Positions 35,341 through 47,275 of a stretch of 64,000 bases of DNA are shown one piece after another. The notes under the pieces were generated by a model, which worked only from the letters and a program-made list of their open reading frames with translations, was not told the origin of the DNA and ran no database searches. Source of the stretch: Nymphaea colorata (lineage: Eukaryota; Streptophyta; Magnoliopsida; Nymphaeales; Nymphaeaceae); assembly GCF_008831285.2 (NCBI RefSeq), contig NC_045139.1:35809706-35873705 (forward strand), given 5' to 3'. A program made the position numbers and the translations under genes. Each line of letters begins with the position of its first letter. Position 1 is the stretch's first letter.

Positions 35341-37204
35341 TTTGCATCGGCGAATAGGTCCCTGAGTAATCAATTCCTTCCTTTTGGGAAAAACCTTTCG
35401 CCACTAGTCTGACTTTGAATTTTTCAACTGATTCGTCAGTTTTATACTTCTTCCTTAGCACCCATTTACATCCAATCGGTTTTCTGTCATTAGGAAGATC
35501 TACTAATTCCCAGACTTTATTCTTTTCTATAGATTCAATTTCTTCATCCATAGCATTCACTGAATCCGACGATTCATGCGAGCTAACCGCTTCATTATAT
35601 GTCAGATTGTCAGACATTTCATCAATATCTGCTAAATAGCATAGCTCCTCTGCCAGATATACATGATAATCATTTAAATATGAAGGAGGAGCTCTAGGTC
35701 TTTTATGACCTGATAACGTCTGAGATGACGAGATATTCATATCAGTTGGTTTATTTCCTAACTGATCTTCAGTCGGTTCATTACCTGACTGTTCCTCAGA
35801 CGATTCCTGCTCAGTTGGTTCATTGTCAAAATGACCTCCAGTCGGCTCATTACCAGACTGATCTCCAGTCAGTTCATTACCAGACTGATCATCTGAATAA
35901 ATCAGATCATCCAGTGTATCGTTTCGATATTCTACTGGATCAAAATCTTTATTGTTGAGTTCTTCTATGAACTCTACATCTCTGCTTTCTATAAGTCTCA
36001 TAAATGAGTGATATAATCTGTAGCCCTTGGATCCTTTTGGGTATCCAATAAATATACATCTCACTGATCTGTTATCTAGTTTATCCAGTTTTGGATCTAG
36101 AATTTTCACGTGTGCTACAGATCTCCATCTCCTTAAATATCTTAGATTTGATTTTACACCAGTCCATCTTTCATAAAGAGTGATTGGGACTGCTTTGCAG
36201 GGCACTCGGTTTATTGTATACATAGTTGTTAACACAGCTTCAACCCAAAAGACTTTTGGTAATTGTGCTCCTGCCAACATGGATCTCACCATGTTTAAGA
36301 GGGTTCTGTTACACCTCTCAGCCACACCATTCTGTTGTGGTGTCATAGGCATTGTCTTTTGCCTATTAATTCCAAGGTCTTTGCAGTATTCGAGGAATTC
36401 GCTAGAAGTGTATTCTCCTCCTCGATCAGACCTTACAATTTTGATATTTCTTCCAAGTTGTCTCTCGACTTCATATTTGTATTCCTTGAATTTCTCAAGT
36501 GCTTCTGATTTATATATGATTAAGTATATGTAACCAAATCTTGAGAAGTCGTCAATAAATGTTATGAAATATAACTTGTCACTGTGAGTTTGGATCCTGA
36601 AAGGTCTACAGATATCAGTATGAATTATCTCTAATAATTCAGTGGCTCGAATTGCTTCAGACAGAAATGGTTTCCTTGTCATTTTTCTGTATACACATGA
36701 CTCGCATTTCGCAAAATTATTTATATTTATGTCAGGTATTAAACCTTATTGTGCTAGAGTCTGCATCTTTTTTATGCTTATATGGCTTAATCTTTCAGGC
36801 CATAAGTTTACATTCACACTCATTGCACAGTTTAAATAAGCAGAACTTGAAGCTGCATTCATGTCATTCAGTTTGAACATACCATGTTCTTTCACAAATT
36901 TTCCACCAAACATGAACCTTCCATGTTTTCCCGCTGTTACTTTCCCTGGAATAAAACGTACTTCAAAACCTTTCCCAGTTAGTGCAGGAACAGACACTAG
37001 ATTCCTCCTCATGGAGGGGACATACAAAACCTCGTTAAGTACAACACTTGTACCCTCAACATTTAGACGATATGCCCTAATTCCCATGACATCACAATAA
37101 GAGTTGTTTCCCATATAGACTTTGTGGGTTCCCGGACTCAGATTTTCCATGTGAATCACTCCTTCTTTTGTCTTTGCAATGTGACGAGTAGCTCCCGAAT
37201 CGAC
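35341..37204 (-). pseudogene. copia protease and integrase region
   Basis: The protease active-site motif DSGATRH follows directly after an in-frame TGA at 37205-37207. The pre-integrase zinc region has WPERLSHI, where the first zinc-binding His expected in WHxRLGH is Pro; the later CESC pair is present. A TAA at 36746-36748 interrupts it. The integrase core is open from 36682 to 35321, with HTDI, IDDFSR, SDRGGEY and QQNGVAER containing the acidic triad, followed by the chromodomain-like GYPKGSKGY block and a linker with repeated GNEPT units. Confidence 0.9.
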
Positions 37205-38169
37205 TCACCATCCAGTTAGATCTCCATCTGCAAACAGACATTCTGACACGACACAGATGACTCCTTTGTCAGAGTCCCCTTGAGGCTTCCTTCTGTTGTA
37301 GTTGCTCTGACCATTGTTGTCTTTCTTACTCGGGAATTTTGTCCTGCAGTTCTTCTTTATATGTCCAGGTTTTTCGCATCTGTAGCATTTCACTACAGTT
37401 CCTTGAGATTTCTTAGTACCTGCATAATTGCCCTTTAACTTGTCATCGTTTCGATTTTTAAATTGTTTTGGTTTTACAGGCACATGACTACCAGCAGGTT
37501 TTTCCTAGACTGTCATCAATTCTATTCTATTTATTTTGGTCAGACGTTGTTGCTGTAGAGCTAACTGTATAGGAAGCTTTTCCAAAGTAAGAGTATCAAA
37601 TTGAATACTCAAAGCAGTAACTGCCATATCCCAAGAAGGAGGTAGGCTATTCAGGATTGTGTTGATCTGCATATTATCAGATATGGCATTCCCTACCACG
37701 GCTAAATCTTTAGCCATGACCAACATCTTATTAACATGGTCCATTACATTGTCTGATTCTTTCATCATATAGGAATTGTACTGTTCTTGCAGCAACTGAA
37801 TGTGCATAGCAATCATGGTGTTGTATTTAGAAGCGATAGTATCAAACATATCCTTGGCAGTTGGACAATTCTCAAAGACTCTGATTTGATCATCTTTCAT
37901 GAAGGCTAACATGATAGTTTTACCATTAGATCATCAGAAGTAAATAACTCATATGCTTTTTTCTCTTCATCTGTGGGTTTGTCTCCTAAAATAGGAAAAG
38001 GCTCGTTGATCACATAAATGAGTCTTTCTAAAGTCAAGGCCAACATTATTCTACGCTTCCTTGCATGGAAATTTGTCCCATTCAGTTTTTCAGTCTTAGC
38101 TAATTCAGAAGCTCCCACTCTTGATGTCATTTCTAAATTAATTTTTGATGGCAAGTAAAGAACAATCAT
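37205..38169 (-). pseudogene. copia gag with CCHC zinc knuckle
   Basis: The N-terminal part (38169-37906) contains KLNGTNF. A frameshift near 37910 leads to the main gag helical region (37912-37505), then a TAG stop at 37502-37504. The same frame continues into the zinc knuckle CYRCEKPGHIKKNC. Gag would form the virus-like particle in an active element. Confidence 0.9.
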
Positions 38170-39783
38170 AACAAAGAAAGAAGTTTACTATATTACATCA
38201 AGAGGCCTTAAAGAAAGTACTCTAGAGCATGTACATGAGTCTCAGACAACATTCTAAAATAATATTTAAAATAACAAGACATTAGATTAAATATGAAACA
38301 TACATAATCTCTTTTCAGAGTTATTTTTAGGGCCCTTCTTTTATAATTGTCTAACAAGCTTATGGGTGTCTCTAAGTAATTCTCATAAAATCGTGGTTTC
38401 CTACTGAAATTGCAAAATAATCTTCTGTAACCCTCTTTTAGTAATTTCTAATAATTTTGAAGGTACCAAAAAGCAATTTCTTACAAAGTTCCAGGTTTTT
38501 GATGAAAATAACTTTCGCGAGTCTCTTTTGGAAGAGTTTTTCAGCAAAAAAGTTGCGGCATGAAATTTTAGAATTTATAACAGCCTTTTTGAAAATTTAA
38601 CTAACATGGTGGACTATTTTTGTAATTTTTGAACTTTAACTATAAATGCCTCTTTTCGCCCATTTTTCCTCATTTTCACTTTCATTCTCTCTCTCCTCTC
38701 CAAAGTTCTTTCCTCTCGCGAAACCCTAGCAGAGGGTTTCACCTCCCACGCCACCATTGCTGCCTCTTGCTATCTTCCACCACTGTCACTGAGAGAAGGT
38801 GTCCTCCTCTATTTCTACCACACAGAGGGTTGCAAGAGGAGAGTTTAACTAGCAGAGAGCATATGAGGGCCCTACTCAAGCTGTCTCGATTCTATTTCTA
38901 TCGCACGGCTATCTGGTCCGTGGCCTCCTCTGTGCTTGCTTTGTCTTTGTTGTGAGGAAGACAACCTTCCCAAAACCAGAAGCAGATAAACGACAGGATG
39001 AGCCGGCAATTTCATGTGGGCGTCAAATGCCGTCTTCCTCCTTTACCCAAGTCGCCTCCCTTTTTTCAGCAAGAGAAGATCTCTGCTCCTCACACTTGGA
39101 AGACGACTGGTTTTCAGTCGTTGGGCGTCTGCTTCTGCTCAACGGTAGAGATGGCAGGGGCAGACGGGTCGAGTTAAAAAAATGAGACCCAACAAAAAAA
39201 AATTCCTTCGGTTTTAACAAACAAGAGAATCCCGACTCTTTTCGAGGTATTCGTTGGGTCAGATTCTCAAACTGTGTAGAGAGAGCAAAGGTTGTATATT
39301 TCCTTCCCTCCTTCTTTGTTCATTATTTTGGGTCTGTGTATGTCGAGCAGAGCAGGCTCTGCCTCCTGTTCTACCGTTTCCCAAAGACGCAGATAAAAAA
39401 ATTTTACTCCAGTAGTGGAATTCTTCGGAGACAGATCCTCTACGAGGGTCCTGATCTAAAAAGTTTTTACAGAGTCGTAGGGCTCTGTCTTGGTCTCAGT
39501 CACTCGCAGACACAAAGAACAAAAAGCGACATAATGCTATCATGCTTTATGCTTGAACTCAGTTTAGCCTATGCTTTATTTTCAGTAAATAGATCACAGC
39601 ATGATAAACGCATGATGCACTGATGACACACTTGCATTAACATATAGTATAATCTGCACAGGGACCACAATAGTCGAATTTCACTTACAGAATAGACGTC
39701 TCAGCTGCCTTTCACATGCATTCATAGTTATCACAAGCACCACTGAAAGTCAGAATGGACTTACCGGTATTAGTAGAACCTTT
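38170..39783 (-). other. Unusually long 5' leader of the copia element
   Basis: About 1.6 kb separate the primer site from gag, where copia elements usually have a few hundred bases or less. The segment 38650-39180 is CT-rich on the plus strand and contains AAACCCTAG, a motif common in plant gene leaders, and short open frames without a recognisable product. It could be an element-specific leader, a captured host segment or a nested insertion. Confidence 0.6.
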
Positions 39784-39796
39784 GGCTCTGATACCA
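39784..39796 (-). other. Primer binding site
   Basis: TGGTATCAGAGCC on the minus strand, one base inside the 5' LTR, complementary to the 3' end of plant initiator methionine tRNA. Confidence 0.95.
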
Positions 39797-39797
39797 C

Positions 39798-40141
39798 TGT
39801 TGGGTCAAGTGTATTTGCAGCGGAGGATGCACGTAGTCGCCTGCACAGTAACTTCTCTAGCCAGCTGGGACGGTCCCCTGTAAAACCAAACAGAACAAGT
39901 GCAAGAGGAGGAGAAAGAAGTAGATGTTAGATTTTGGGGTTTTCTTCCAAGGGGCTGCTCACGGCTGATTAGTATGTTCAAGAGAGCTTGCTAGGAATAT
40001 ATAGTCCAGCCCCTTAGGTTTTCCCCAAACCCTAGCTGTGGTTCTTTGGGAGATTTTCTAGGAGATTTTTTAGGAACAGTTTTAGATTAAAATCTAGTAA
40101 CTGCTTATATTCGGATAGGGCTCAATGGCCACTATCCAACA
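39798..40141 (-). repeat. Right LTR (5' LTR of the element)
   Basis: 344 bases, nearly identical to the left LTR, beginning TGTTGGGTC and ending CCAACA. It is followed by the TAATA duplication and an AT run. Confidence 0.93.
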
Positions 40142-41320
40142 TAATATATATATATATATCATTGGTCCATCCGAATGTCTTACAGACAACCCAAATCTGG
40201 TTGGTATTCCGGATTCATATGGGAGACAGCCGGACGGACGGATGGTTGGAGGAACACAATAACTAAATATATGTATGTATATAAGAACTGCGTTGGCACA
40301 CAAACACCTTGCAACTAAGTTGAGATGGCTCTTATGCTACTGCAAGGCCTTGTGCACAAAGAATTATGCGTCCGATGTAATATAACCGGAATGCCTCTGG
40401 TATGTACAAATGGGAGCATTTTAGGAAGATTTAAAAAAAAAGTAGCGAAAAAGTTTAAAGTTTAAAAAAGATATTTATTTTTAAAATCCTCAAAATACCC
40501 TAACTTCTCCTCCTTTTTTTTCAGCTCACTGTCTCATTTGGCAAAGGCTCTTATGTACTTCTACCAATGAATATTTGAACTATAATTGAGATGAAAATGT
40601 TAACGATCGGCTTCATCCAAGGGGCCAGAACTAAGCGGTGGCGGCGAAGCAAGACATTCCTGAAAGTTTAAAGTCTACGTTGAATTTTTTGAAAAGATCC
40701 TTTCATATTAAATGAGTAAAGAAAGATCTGCCCCACTAAAATTTGTGAAAGATATTCCTAAGATCTTTTTTTTTCGATCCGGTGCTGCCACAGACTTTAC
40801 CTTCCGGCAGAGAACTGCGGATGCACTTCTGGGCACCAGCTTTCTGGCGACGGAAGCATATGGATGGTGAAGGTCGAGGTTCCGGAGCTCGATATCTGCA
40901 TAAGCTTCAATGAACTCGACGCCATTGTTGTTGCAGTGGATCTCCGGTTCACCTGTTGGGCTAGTGACCACCTCCCCAGCTAGCGGGAAGTAAGGAATGA
41001 GCAGCTTTGACAAGGCTTTCTTCAGAGCGCTGATCATGGACTGAAACTTAAGGTGGACGTCAATCGGCTTTTCATAGACAAAGAAGAGGCTAGGATAAAG
41101 GGGAGGCAGCAGCAAGTCTAGATTTGATAAAGGAAACCATGACTCGGGCAATGGTGAATCTGCAGTGACTAATTCCTTTCTCCTAACTTCGACATCGAAC
41201 TCGCCATTATCTGCTGCATCAACATTATCGTTGACAGCCATGAGAGAGAGACAGTCGACAGACAGAGAGAGAGAGAGAGAGATAGATGTTGAGACTTGAA
41301 TTGATGTGAAAAAAAATCCA

Positions 41321-41570
41321 GAGTCTCGACCTCCAAAATAATACTCAATAATAACTTTGGCAGAGTATACTTAATAACAACTTAATAACAACTTGCTATT
41401 TTTAATAATAAAATATTACATGAACACGCAGAAGAGTCTCGACATCCAAAATGATACTCAATAATAACTTTGGCAGAGTATACTTAATAACAACTTAATA
41501 ACAACACCAACAAAATTCACAAAATGAAATTGCTATTTTTAATAATAAAATATTACATAAACACCAATAG
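41321..41570. repeat. Direct duplication, 113-bp unit, 2 copies
   Basis: The segment starting GAGTCTCGAC at 41321 is repeated from 41434. The second copy carries an extra 20-25 bases near 41500-41525. Confidence 0.85.
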
Positions 41571-41769
41571 TCTAAAAAAGACTCACCTCACTAGCTCATG
41601 TAATGAGCTACCCCACTTACACACCTTGCTGCACTCGTACCACCCAAGCAGCTCACGAAGTGAGCACACCCACTCAAAACACTCTTTTTTTTCACACATA
41701 CTCAACTCACAATTTTTTACACACATCACTTACATACCCATCATCCATATTTATTATTTATAGGGAGAG

Positions 41770-41799
41770 GAAGTCGGTGGGGATGCTTCCACCGACTTC
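41770..41799. repeat. Perfect hairpin, 11-bp stem
   Basis: GAAGTCGGTGG, an 8-base loop, then CCACCGACTTC. No T-tract follows that would suggest a terminator; its role is unknown. Confidence 0.8.
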
Positions 41800-42119
41800 T
41801 ACATTTTTTTTTCTTTATTATTTTTGATAATCATGACATCCACAGTCTTAATCCACCGCCCTTGCAAAAGAAAGAGGCTACGAGCCTCTTGAGTCATCTA
41901 GACTCTTTCAAGAGAGTCGGTGATGACTCTCTACAATAGAGAGGGGTTGTGATGCTCGGGCATAGTACACGTCTGCATATTTATAATGCTAGCTCAATCT
42001 TTGACTACTCAAACTCACATGTTAAAACTCAATTCGAATTCAACTTCATTATCAATTTGAATGCAACTTCATTATCAGATTAAAGCATATATAAGATAAA
42101 AATAGATTGTAGTTGTATG

Positions 42120-42288
42120 TAGGGACAGAGTCAAGGGGGCTCGCATGGGACTTGGCCCTACCTTAATTTTTTTTAAATTTACATGTAAATTTTAGAAAAT
42201 TTTACTTATTTTATATAAAAATTTTGAAAAATGATATTTTAAAACTTTTATTTGACCCCCTCATGAAAAATTTTTTGTTCTACCCTTA
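42120..42288 (+). mobile_element. hAT-type MITE, CAGGGG family, 8-bp TSD
   Basis: TAGGGACAGAGTCAAG to GTTCTACCCTTA, 169 bases, flanked by a perfect duplication GTTGTATG (42112-42119 and 42289-42296). Confidence 0.9.
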
Positions 42289-44109
42289 GTTGTATGTTCA
42301 ATCTCTCCCCTCTTATGAGATAACATATAACATACTTTGGCCCAATTGTCACATAGATCATGCTTTATGTGCAAAGACATTTGTTTGTTTAAGTACAATT
42401 TTCACCATATCATGACCAATTAATTGAACAAGCATGTAGGACCTCCAAAGCCATCAATTTAAGCAACTGGGTAGCTCAGTGCATGGAGCCATGGTGAAAC
42501 TGATCAGTATATTTTCCACATGCAAAATATTCTTAGATAGTCACACGGACTTGGTGAAAGTGAGTGTTGTAAAAATCAAATTTCAGCTCAATCCTAAGTG
42601 ACGGTCCCGGGTAAATGTTTACTAATTTTCAGTCTTAAAAACCTTATTTTGGTTTCTATAAAAATCTTAAAAAATATAATCAACTCTTATGAAAAGTCTG
42701 GTTCGGCCTATGCCAGCCTTTGGAATTTGAAGTTGTTGTTTGAATAATGCATCTGATATCAGCATATTCGGGTCTTTTTTGCCTGCTGATTTTTCAAAAT
42801 ACAACGGCCCTCATGGCCCATAGGCTTGGTGCCATTTTCCTGTTTTGCAAGTTGTGCCGACTCTTTGCTTTTCTTTTCCCAGTATAATGCCGAATCGTGC
42901 ATTACCTAAAGTGTATAAATCGCGTGAATGAGGACAAAGTTAAAACTTCAATACCATATTCTCATAATCAGCAACGGTCCTAGCCAAAGCAAAGCACTGA
43001 CTCGGTGATCCATTGTTTAGTTGCTAATGAACCGGTATATGTATATATATATATATAGCAGCTCATATTAAAAGCAATAAAGCCACGGACCATTTGTTCA
43101 ACCAGCAATTGATGCAGCTCTGTTTTACCTCACTAGCTAGCTACGTCATGTGTATAGAAAAAGCCATGGACCATTCGTGACTTCTGAGTCTGAGCCGAGC
43201 TAGCACAATTAAATATGAACTGGGCTCGGTTTTCAATTGTGCAACCAAGTCAGGTTCACGGGATGGAGTTCCCGTACATAAATATATAAGCACGTTTGAA
43301 CTCGGTTAGGTCTCGTAAACCGGATCTCATAATCCAAAAATTCTTTGTCCATGCTTGTGAAATGGACGTTTCATTATACATATGTCTCTTTAATTCGATG
43401 GGCTTCAGAGCAGAGATGACAAGTAGCATTGGTACTAAATGAACACTTATATTAACAATCGAAGTCAGCTAACTGGTCAGTAAAACTCATCAACAAAAGA
43501 TTCATATAAAACTCATCAAAAATTACCAACAAACTCTTAAAGATTAACAAACATAGAAGACACAAGTAGAGTCGAGTTTTAAACGAGTCGATTTCGTGTA
43601 ACTCAAATTCAACTCGTTTATTACTCCAGCTCCACTTGTTTATTAAACAAGTCAAGCTTGGGCTCGACTCGTTGTGCATCAGTTTCTTCTTTGGAAATGA
43701 AGAATGAAACTGGAAAACCTGGCTAGCCCTTTCTCTTTATTTGTAGGGGTCAGGTTTCAATGATCAAAGAATATTCTTCTGAATAACCTGGCTAGACCTC
43801 GTTTTCTAAATGGGAATAAACGCACATATTTTGACGCCACCCACCGGTCAGAACAGGAGGCGACGACCGACTGGAGGTCAAATTGGTCGTCTGGGAATCA
43901 ACAAGATATTTCCTGTTTTTTTTTTTCATTTTGGGCGCTTGACAAAGGGGTTGGTGTGAGTCATCTAACAAAAGTGTGGGTTTCTATGGGCAGTTGCCCC
44001 CACAAACCCACATACTGATTCATAGCATTTCCTTGTTTACATATTGGCACTGTTCAGCCATTGACTTGAAGGATCTTCTCCGGGCGGCCAAAAGTTTCAA
44101 GCTTAGCTG
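42289..44109. other. Intergenic
   Basis: GAGCTCG/ACTCG-type repeat text near 43190-43330 and 43560-43680, probably decayed TAGGGCTG-family elements without clear ends. No gene was seen. Confidence 0.4.
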
Positions 44110-44298
44110 CAAGGGTGGAGTCACAAATTTTTTATGAGGGAAGCCAAATTAAAATTACTAAATTTTGATTAGGGTAAAAAAATCATTTTTTCAAAATTTT
44201 TATATAAAATCAAGTAAAAACTTTTAAATTTTATATGTAAATTTAAACAAAAATTGAGGTGAAAGGGCTCATCGAGCCTTACTTTGCCTCCACCCCTG
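44110..44298 (-). mobile_element. hAT-type MITE, CAGGGG family, 8-bp TSD
   Basis: CAAGGGTGGAGTC to CCTCCACCCCTG, in reverse orientation. The flanks CTTAGCTG and CTTCGCTG agree at 7 of 8 positions. Confidence 0.88.
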
Positions 44299-44699
44299 CT
44301 TCGCTGGCTAGTTTACCTAAACCCTCGTGTTTTTTGCAGCTTACATACGTTCAATGAGTGAATAGTCGATAGAAGCCTTGAAGAGCATAGCATAGCTTAT
44401 CAGACTAGTGGGCCTCTAGTCGTTACTGCTAGTGCTACTTAATTGCTCTATAAACGGTGACAAATGCTATTCTTGAATTCTTAAATTGAAGAGAATAACT
44501 GTAAGTTCATTTAGATCCCGATACAATTTTAGACCCCACAAATGGGCAGAAGAGGAGGGGGTTCGGTCGCTCACCTGAGTGGTAAGGTTTTTTCCCACTC
44601 ACTTGGAACAGGTTCCAGACTCGCAAGCTTGATAATGAACAAAAGTACCGAGAGGAAGTTGAGTTAACAAAATGTCAGGGTTGAGACTTGATGCAAGAT

Positions 44700-44886
44700 C
44701 AGGGATGGAGGCATGGGCATTGGCCCCTCCTCAAATTTCTAAATATTTAAAAAATTGTACATAAATTTTAAAAATTTTAGTTTAAGCCACATTAAAATTT
44801 TAAAAAAAATATATATTTTTGCTCCTACTAAAATTTTGAAACTATAGTTTAGTCCCTGTGACGAAAAAAACTGGAACCCGCCCCTA
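44700..44886 (+). mobile_element. CAGGGG-family MITE
   Basis: CAGGGATGGAGGCATGGG to CCCGCCCCTA. The flanks match only weakly (TGCAAGAT against GGTGCGAT). Confidence 0.7.
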
Positions 44887-46652
44887 GGTGCGATGAAGAT
44901 TCTGAAATGTCAATTCCCGTTTCTATTCCAACAAGCAGAAAATTCTCCCCAATGTTTGATGAAAAATAATTTACTTTTGATTAAAATTTTGAATTTCTCT
45001 CTCTAGGCTACAACGGATTTCCAGAGAAGAGATTGGAGCTAGGATAAAATTCAACCGTCAGGCCTCTATTGACATAAAATATTTATCTAAAACTAAACCT
45101 GGTACAAATCTGAATGCGATCGTATTAATCATTCCTTAAATCCGAATTAATCGAATCCAGTTTCTTAATCAAATGTTTTTTCTTTTCATATCTATTCTTC
45201 TTCAAGCAGTTCGATGAAGTACTGAATCCAAATCAGATATTGACTAGTTCAATCAAATATTGAATCCAAATCGGATACTGACCTACCCAGTAAGGAGCCA
45301 GCGTAGTACGTGCCAGTGCACAGCCTTAGCCAGTGGGCAGACGAAGTTACGGTTTGTGCAGGACAAAGTTCAGACTATACTTGTAGATTTTATTTATTTA
45401 TTTTTAAACCCGGTCCACAGGTAAGGATTTCATATCAGAGATGAAAAGTAGCAGTGGTATGGAATGAACATTTATTGCGAATTGAATTCATTTCATTGGG
45501 CAGTTCGTCATCTGCAAATTACTGTTTCTTTGTGCATTAGTCGCCCTGCTGTGGCGGAGCCGGTGGTGGTGAAGATAGAAAAATGTTTTGTAGGGTACTG
45601 ATTCACAGGTTTTCATACTTAAAAATATTAATTTTTTTTAATGTAAAAACGAAAGAAAATTGAGAAGTTGGTGTCCATGCTCCATAGAATTACCAAAGCC
45701 TCGAAGGAGAAAACCCAATGCCGAAGTCGTGAAATCTAGTTTTTCTTTTTTTTTTTTTTAACTGATGTCGTCATCGGCCTCCTTCTTTCTAAGAAAAACT
45801 TAAGATTCGAAGAGTTGCATAAAAAAAAAGTGTGTTTTGGAAGATCCTCAGTTTAAGTGTCAGTAAATCCATGCTACGTGTTAAAAACCATGGATTTAAG
45901 GTCAGACGATCCAACCTTAAATATGTGGATGTGAGATCTTAGGAATCTCAAATCGGTGGTGAAACAAATATTACCTTAATGACTGAAACATTTTTCATAA
46001 TTTTCTCCAGCATTTCATAGAAAATATTTCATTTCAATTAAAAATTTGAATTGATCTTCTTAGGCTTACGACAAACACACCCTCAAATAATTGATCTAGC
46101 ACAACTTTATAGTCGAGTTATGAATAGGGATGCTGATGGGATTCGATTTGATGTGGATGATGTACTCTTAATCATATCTGCTTTTTAGGATTTTTACATA
46201 TTCAGATTGGAAATTCGATTTGAATTCAAATGAAAAGCGATCCAACTAGTTCTACTGGTACATGCAAATACCATATTTGAAGTCAAATCTCAATCCAAAT
46301 CTGATTCAACTTTAAACTTGTATAGGCATTGGATATAGGACATTTATCTAAAACTAAACGTGGTACAAATCTGAATCAGATCGTATATTTATTTAAATAT
46401 GAACCCAATAGAATATCATTTCTTAAACCTAAATCAAACGAACCCAATTTCTTAATCAAATGGTTTTCTTTTCATATCTCATCTTGTTAGGGCAGTTGGG
46501 TCACATGTTGAATCCAGTAACAAGCCAGCCTAGTACGAGCCAGTGCACAGTTTTTCTCCTCCCACAAACGTCGAAAAGTTTTCTTGGAAAAAAAAAGCTG
46601 AAATGTTTTATTGAACTCTCCCCAAGGGGGTTTTACAGTGACAAACTTGTCA

Positions 46653-46836
46653 GAAATTTTTGATTGAAGAACTAAAATATAGTTTCAAAATTTTAACAGA
46701 GGCCGAAATAAAAATTTTTTCATTTCATATATATATTAAACTAAAATTTTTTAGATTTAGTATAAATTTTTTAAAGTTTTTAAAATTTGAAGAAGAGCCC
46801 AAGCCCCACACAGCCCCCCTTCCCTCTGCCCCCTGT
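46653..46836 (-). mobile_element. CAGGGG-family MITE, degraded left end
   Basis: Reverse-orientation interior (TTTCAAAATTTTAACAGAGGCC) and a right end CCCTCTGCCCCCTG. The left end has lost the GGGGTGG block. Confidence 0.6.
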
Positions 46837-47105
46837 CGTGATGGTGAGTTTCATTCAGTTATGGCTGTGGATATGATTGAGTTACGTAGCAGAAAAGATT
46901 CTTAAATGGGCACTGATTCTTAGGTTTTCAGGCACTTACATATAACAAAGTAAATATTAAAAGATGTTAATATAAAAATAAAAAAATAAAAATCTACAAC
47001 TGTCCACACCAACTTATATGTGGCCCTTGTTATTGTAAATAGAAAATAATGATTTTTTATCATTGAGCATTTCTTGATAGTTTCTCTCAAAAGCGAGTGT
47101 CTATT

Positions 47106-47275
47106 CAAAGGCGGAGCCAAGAATTTTTTATGAAGAGGGAGGGACGAATTATAGGTTTAAAATTTTGATAAAGACCAAAATATCAATTTTCAAAATTTTT
47201 ATATATGATAAAAGAAATTTTTTAATTTACATGTTAATTTTTAAAAAAATGTAGGCAGGACCTGCTCTATCCCTG
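47106..47275 (-). mobile_element. hAT-type MITE, CAGGGG family, 8-bp TSD
   Basis: CAAAGGCGGAGCCAAG to GCTCTATCCCTG. The flanks TGTCTATT and TGCCTATT agree at 7 of 8 positions. Confidence 0.87.

Larger units (their letters stand above)
33538..40141 (-). mobile_element. Ty1/copia LTR retrotransposon, complete but disabled
   Basis: The 6.6-kb element has two LTRs (356 and 344 bases), TAATA target duplications, a primer site complementary to initiator Met tRNA, a polypurine tract and the copia order gag, protease, integrase, reverse transcriptase, RNase H, all read on the minus strand. By eye the LTRs differ at 7 substitutions plus one 12-base gap, about 2 percent, so insertion is fairly recent. 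The polyprotein frame is broken by two frameshifts and five stops, so the copy cannot move by itself. Confidence 0.95.
32304..41241 (-). pseudogene. BAHD acyltransferase pseudogene C, split by a copia element
   Basis: Exon 1 (41241-40801, 441 bases) is intact from ATG to the splice site and begins MAVNDNVDAADNGEF. It is the same length as exon 1 of intact copy D. Exon 2 runs from 33253 to 32304 and keeps HRITD (HxxxD) and DFGWG. It is broken by at least three small indels relative to D: one base missing near 33225 (before HxxxD), one base missing at 32862, and a net change of about two bases near 32580-32620. The single intron has grown to about 7.5 kb because a 6.6-kb copia element lies in it in the same orientation. 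The last exon 1 codons read CRK in place of the usual CLQ. It is unlikely to yield an active enzyme; exon 1 alone could still be transcribed. Confidence 0.9.
41242..42119. other. 5' flank of pseudogene C, repeats
   Basis: A GA/CT run at about 41246-41281, a direct duplication, and several small hairpins at 41770-41960. No gene was seen. Confidence 0.45.

Noticed and set aside
36180..36533. Plus-strand frames across the copia element
   Set aside because: Shadows of the minus-strand integrase and gag frames.
33538..40141. Ty3/gypsy assignment for the LTR element
   Set aside because: Integrase precedes reverse transcriptase and the YVDD/RNase H blocks are copia-type.
42463..42520. tRNA-like phrase GGGTAGCTCAGTGCATGGAGC
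   Set aside because: The D-arm resemblance is not followed by an anticodon stem or T arm.
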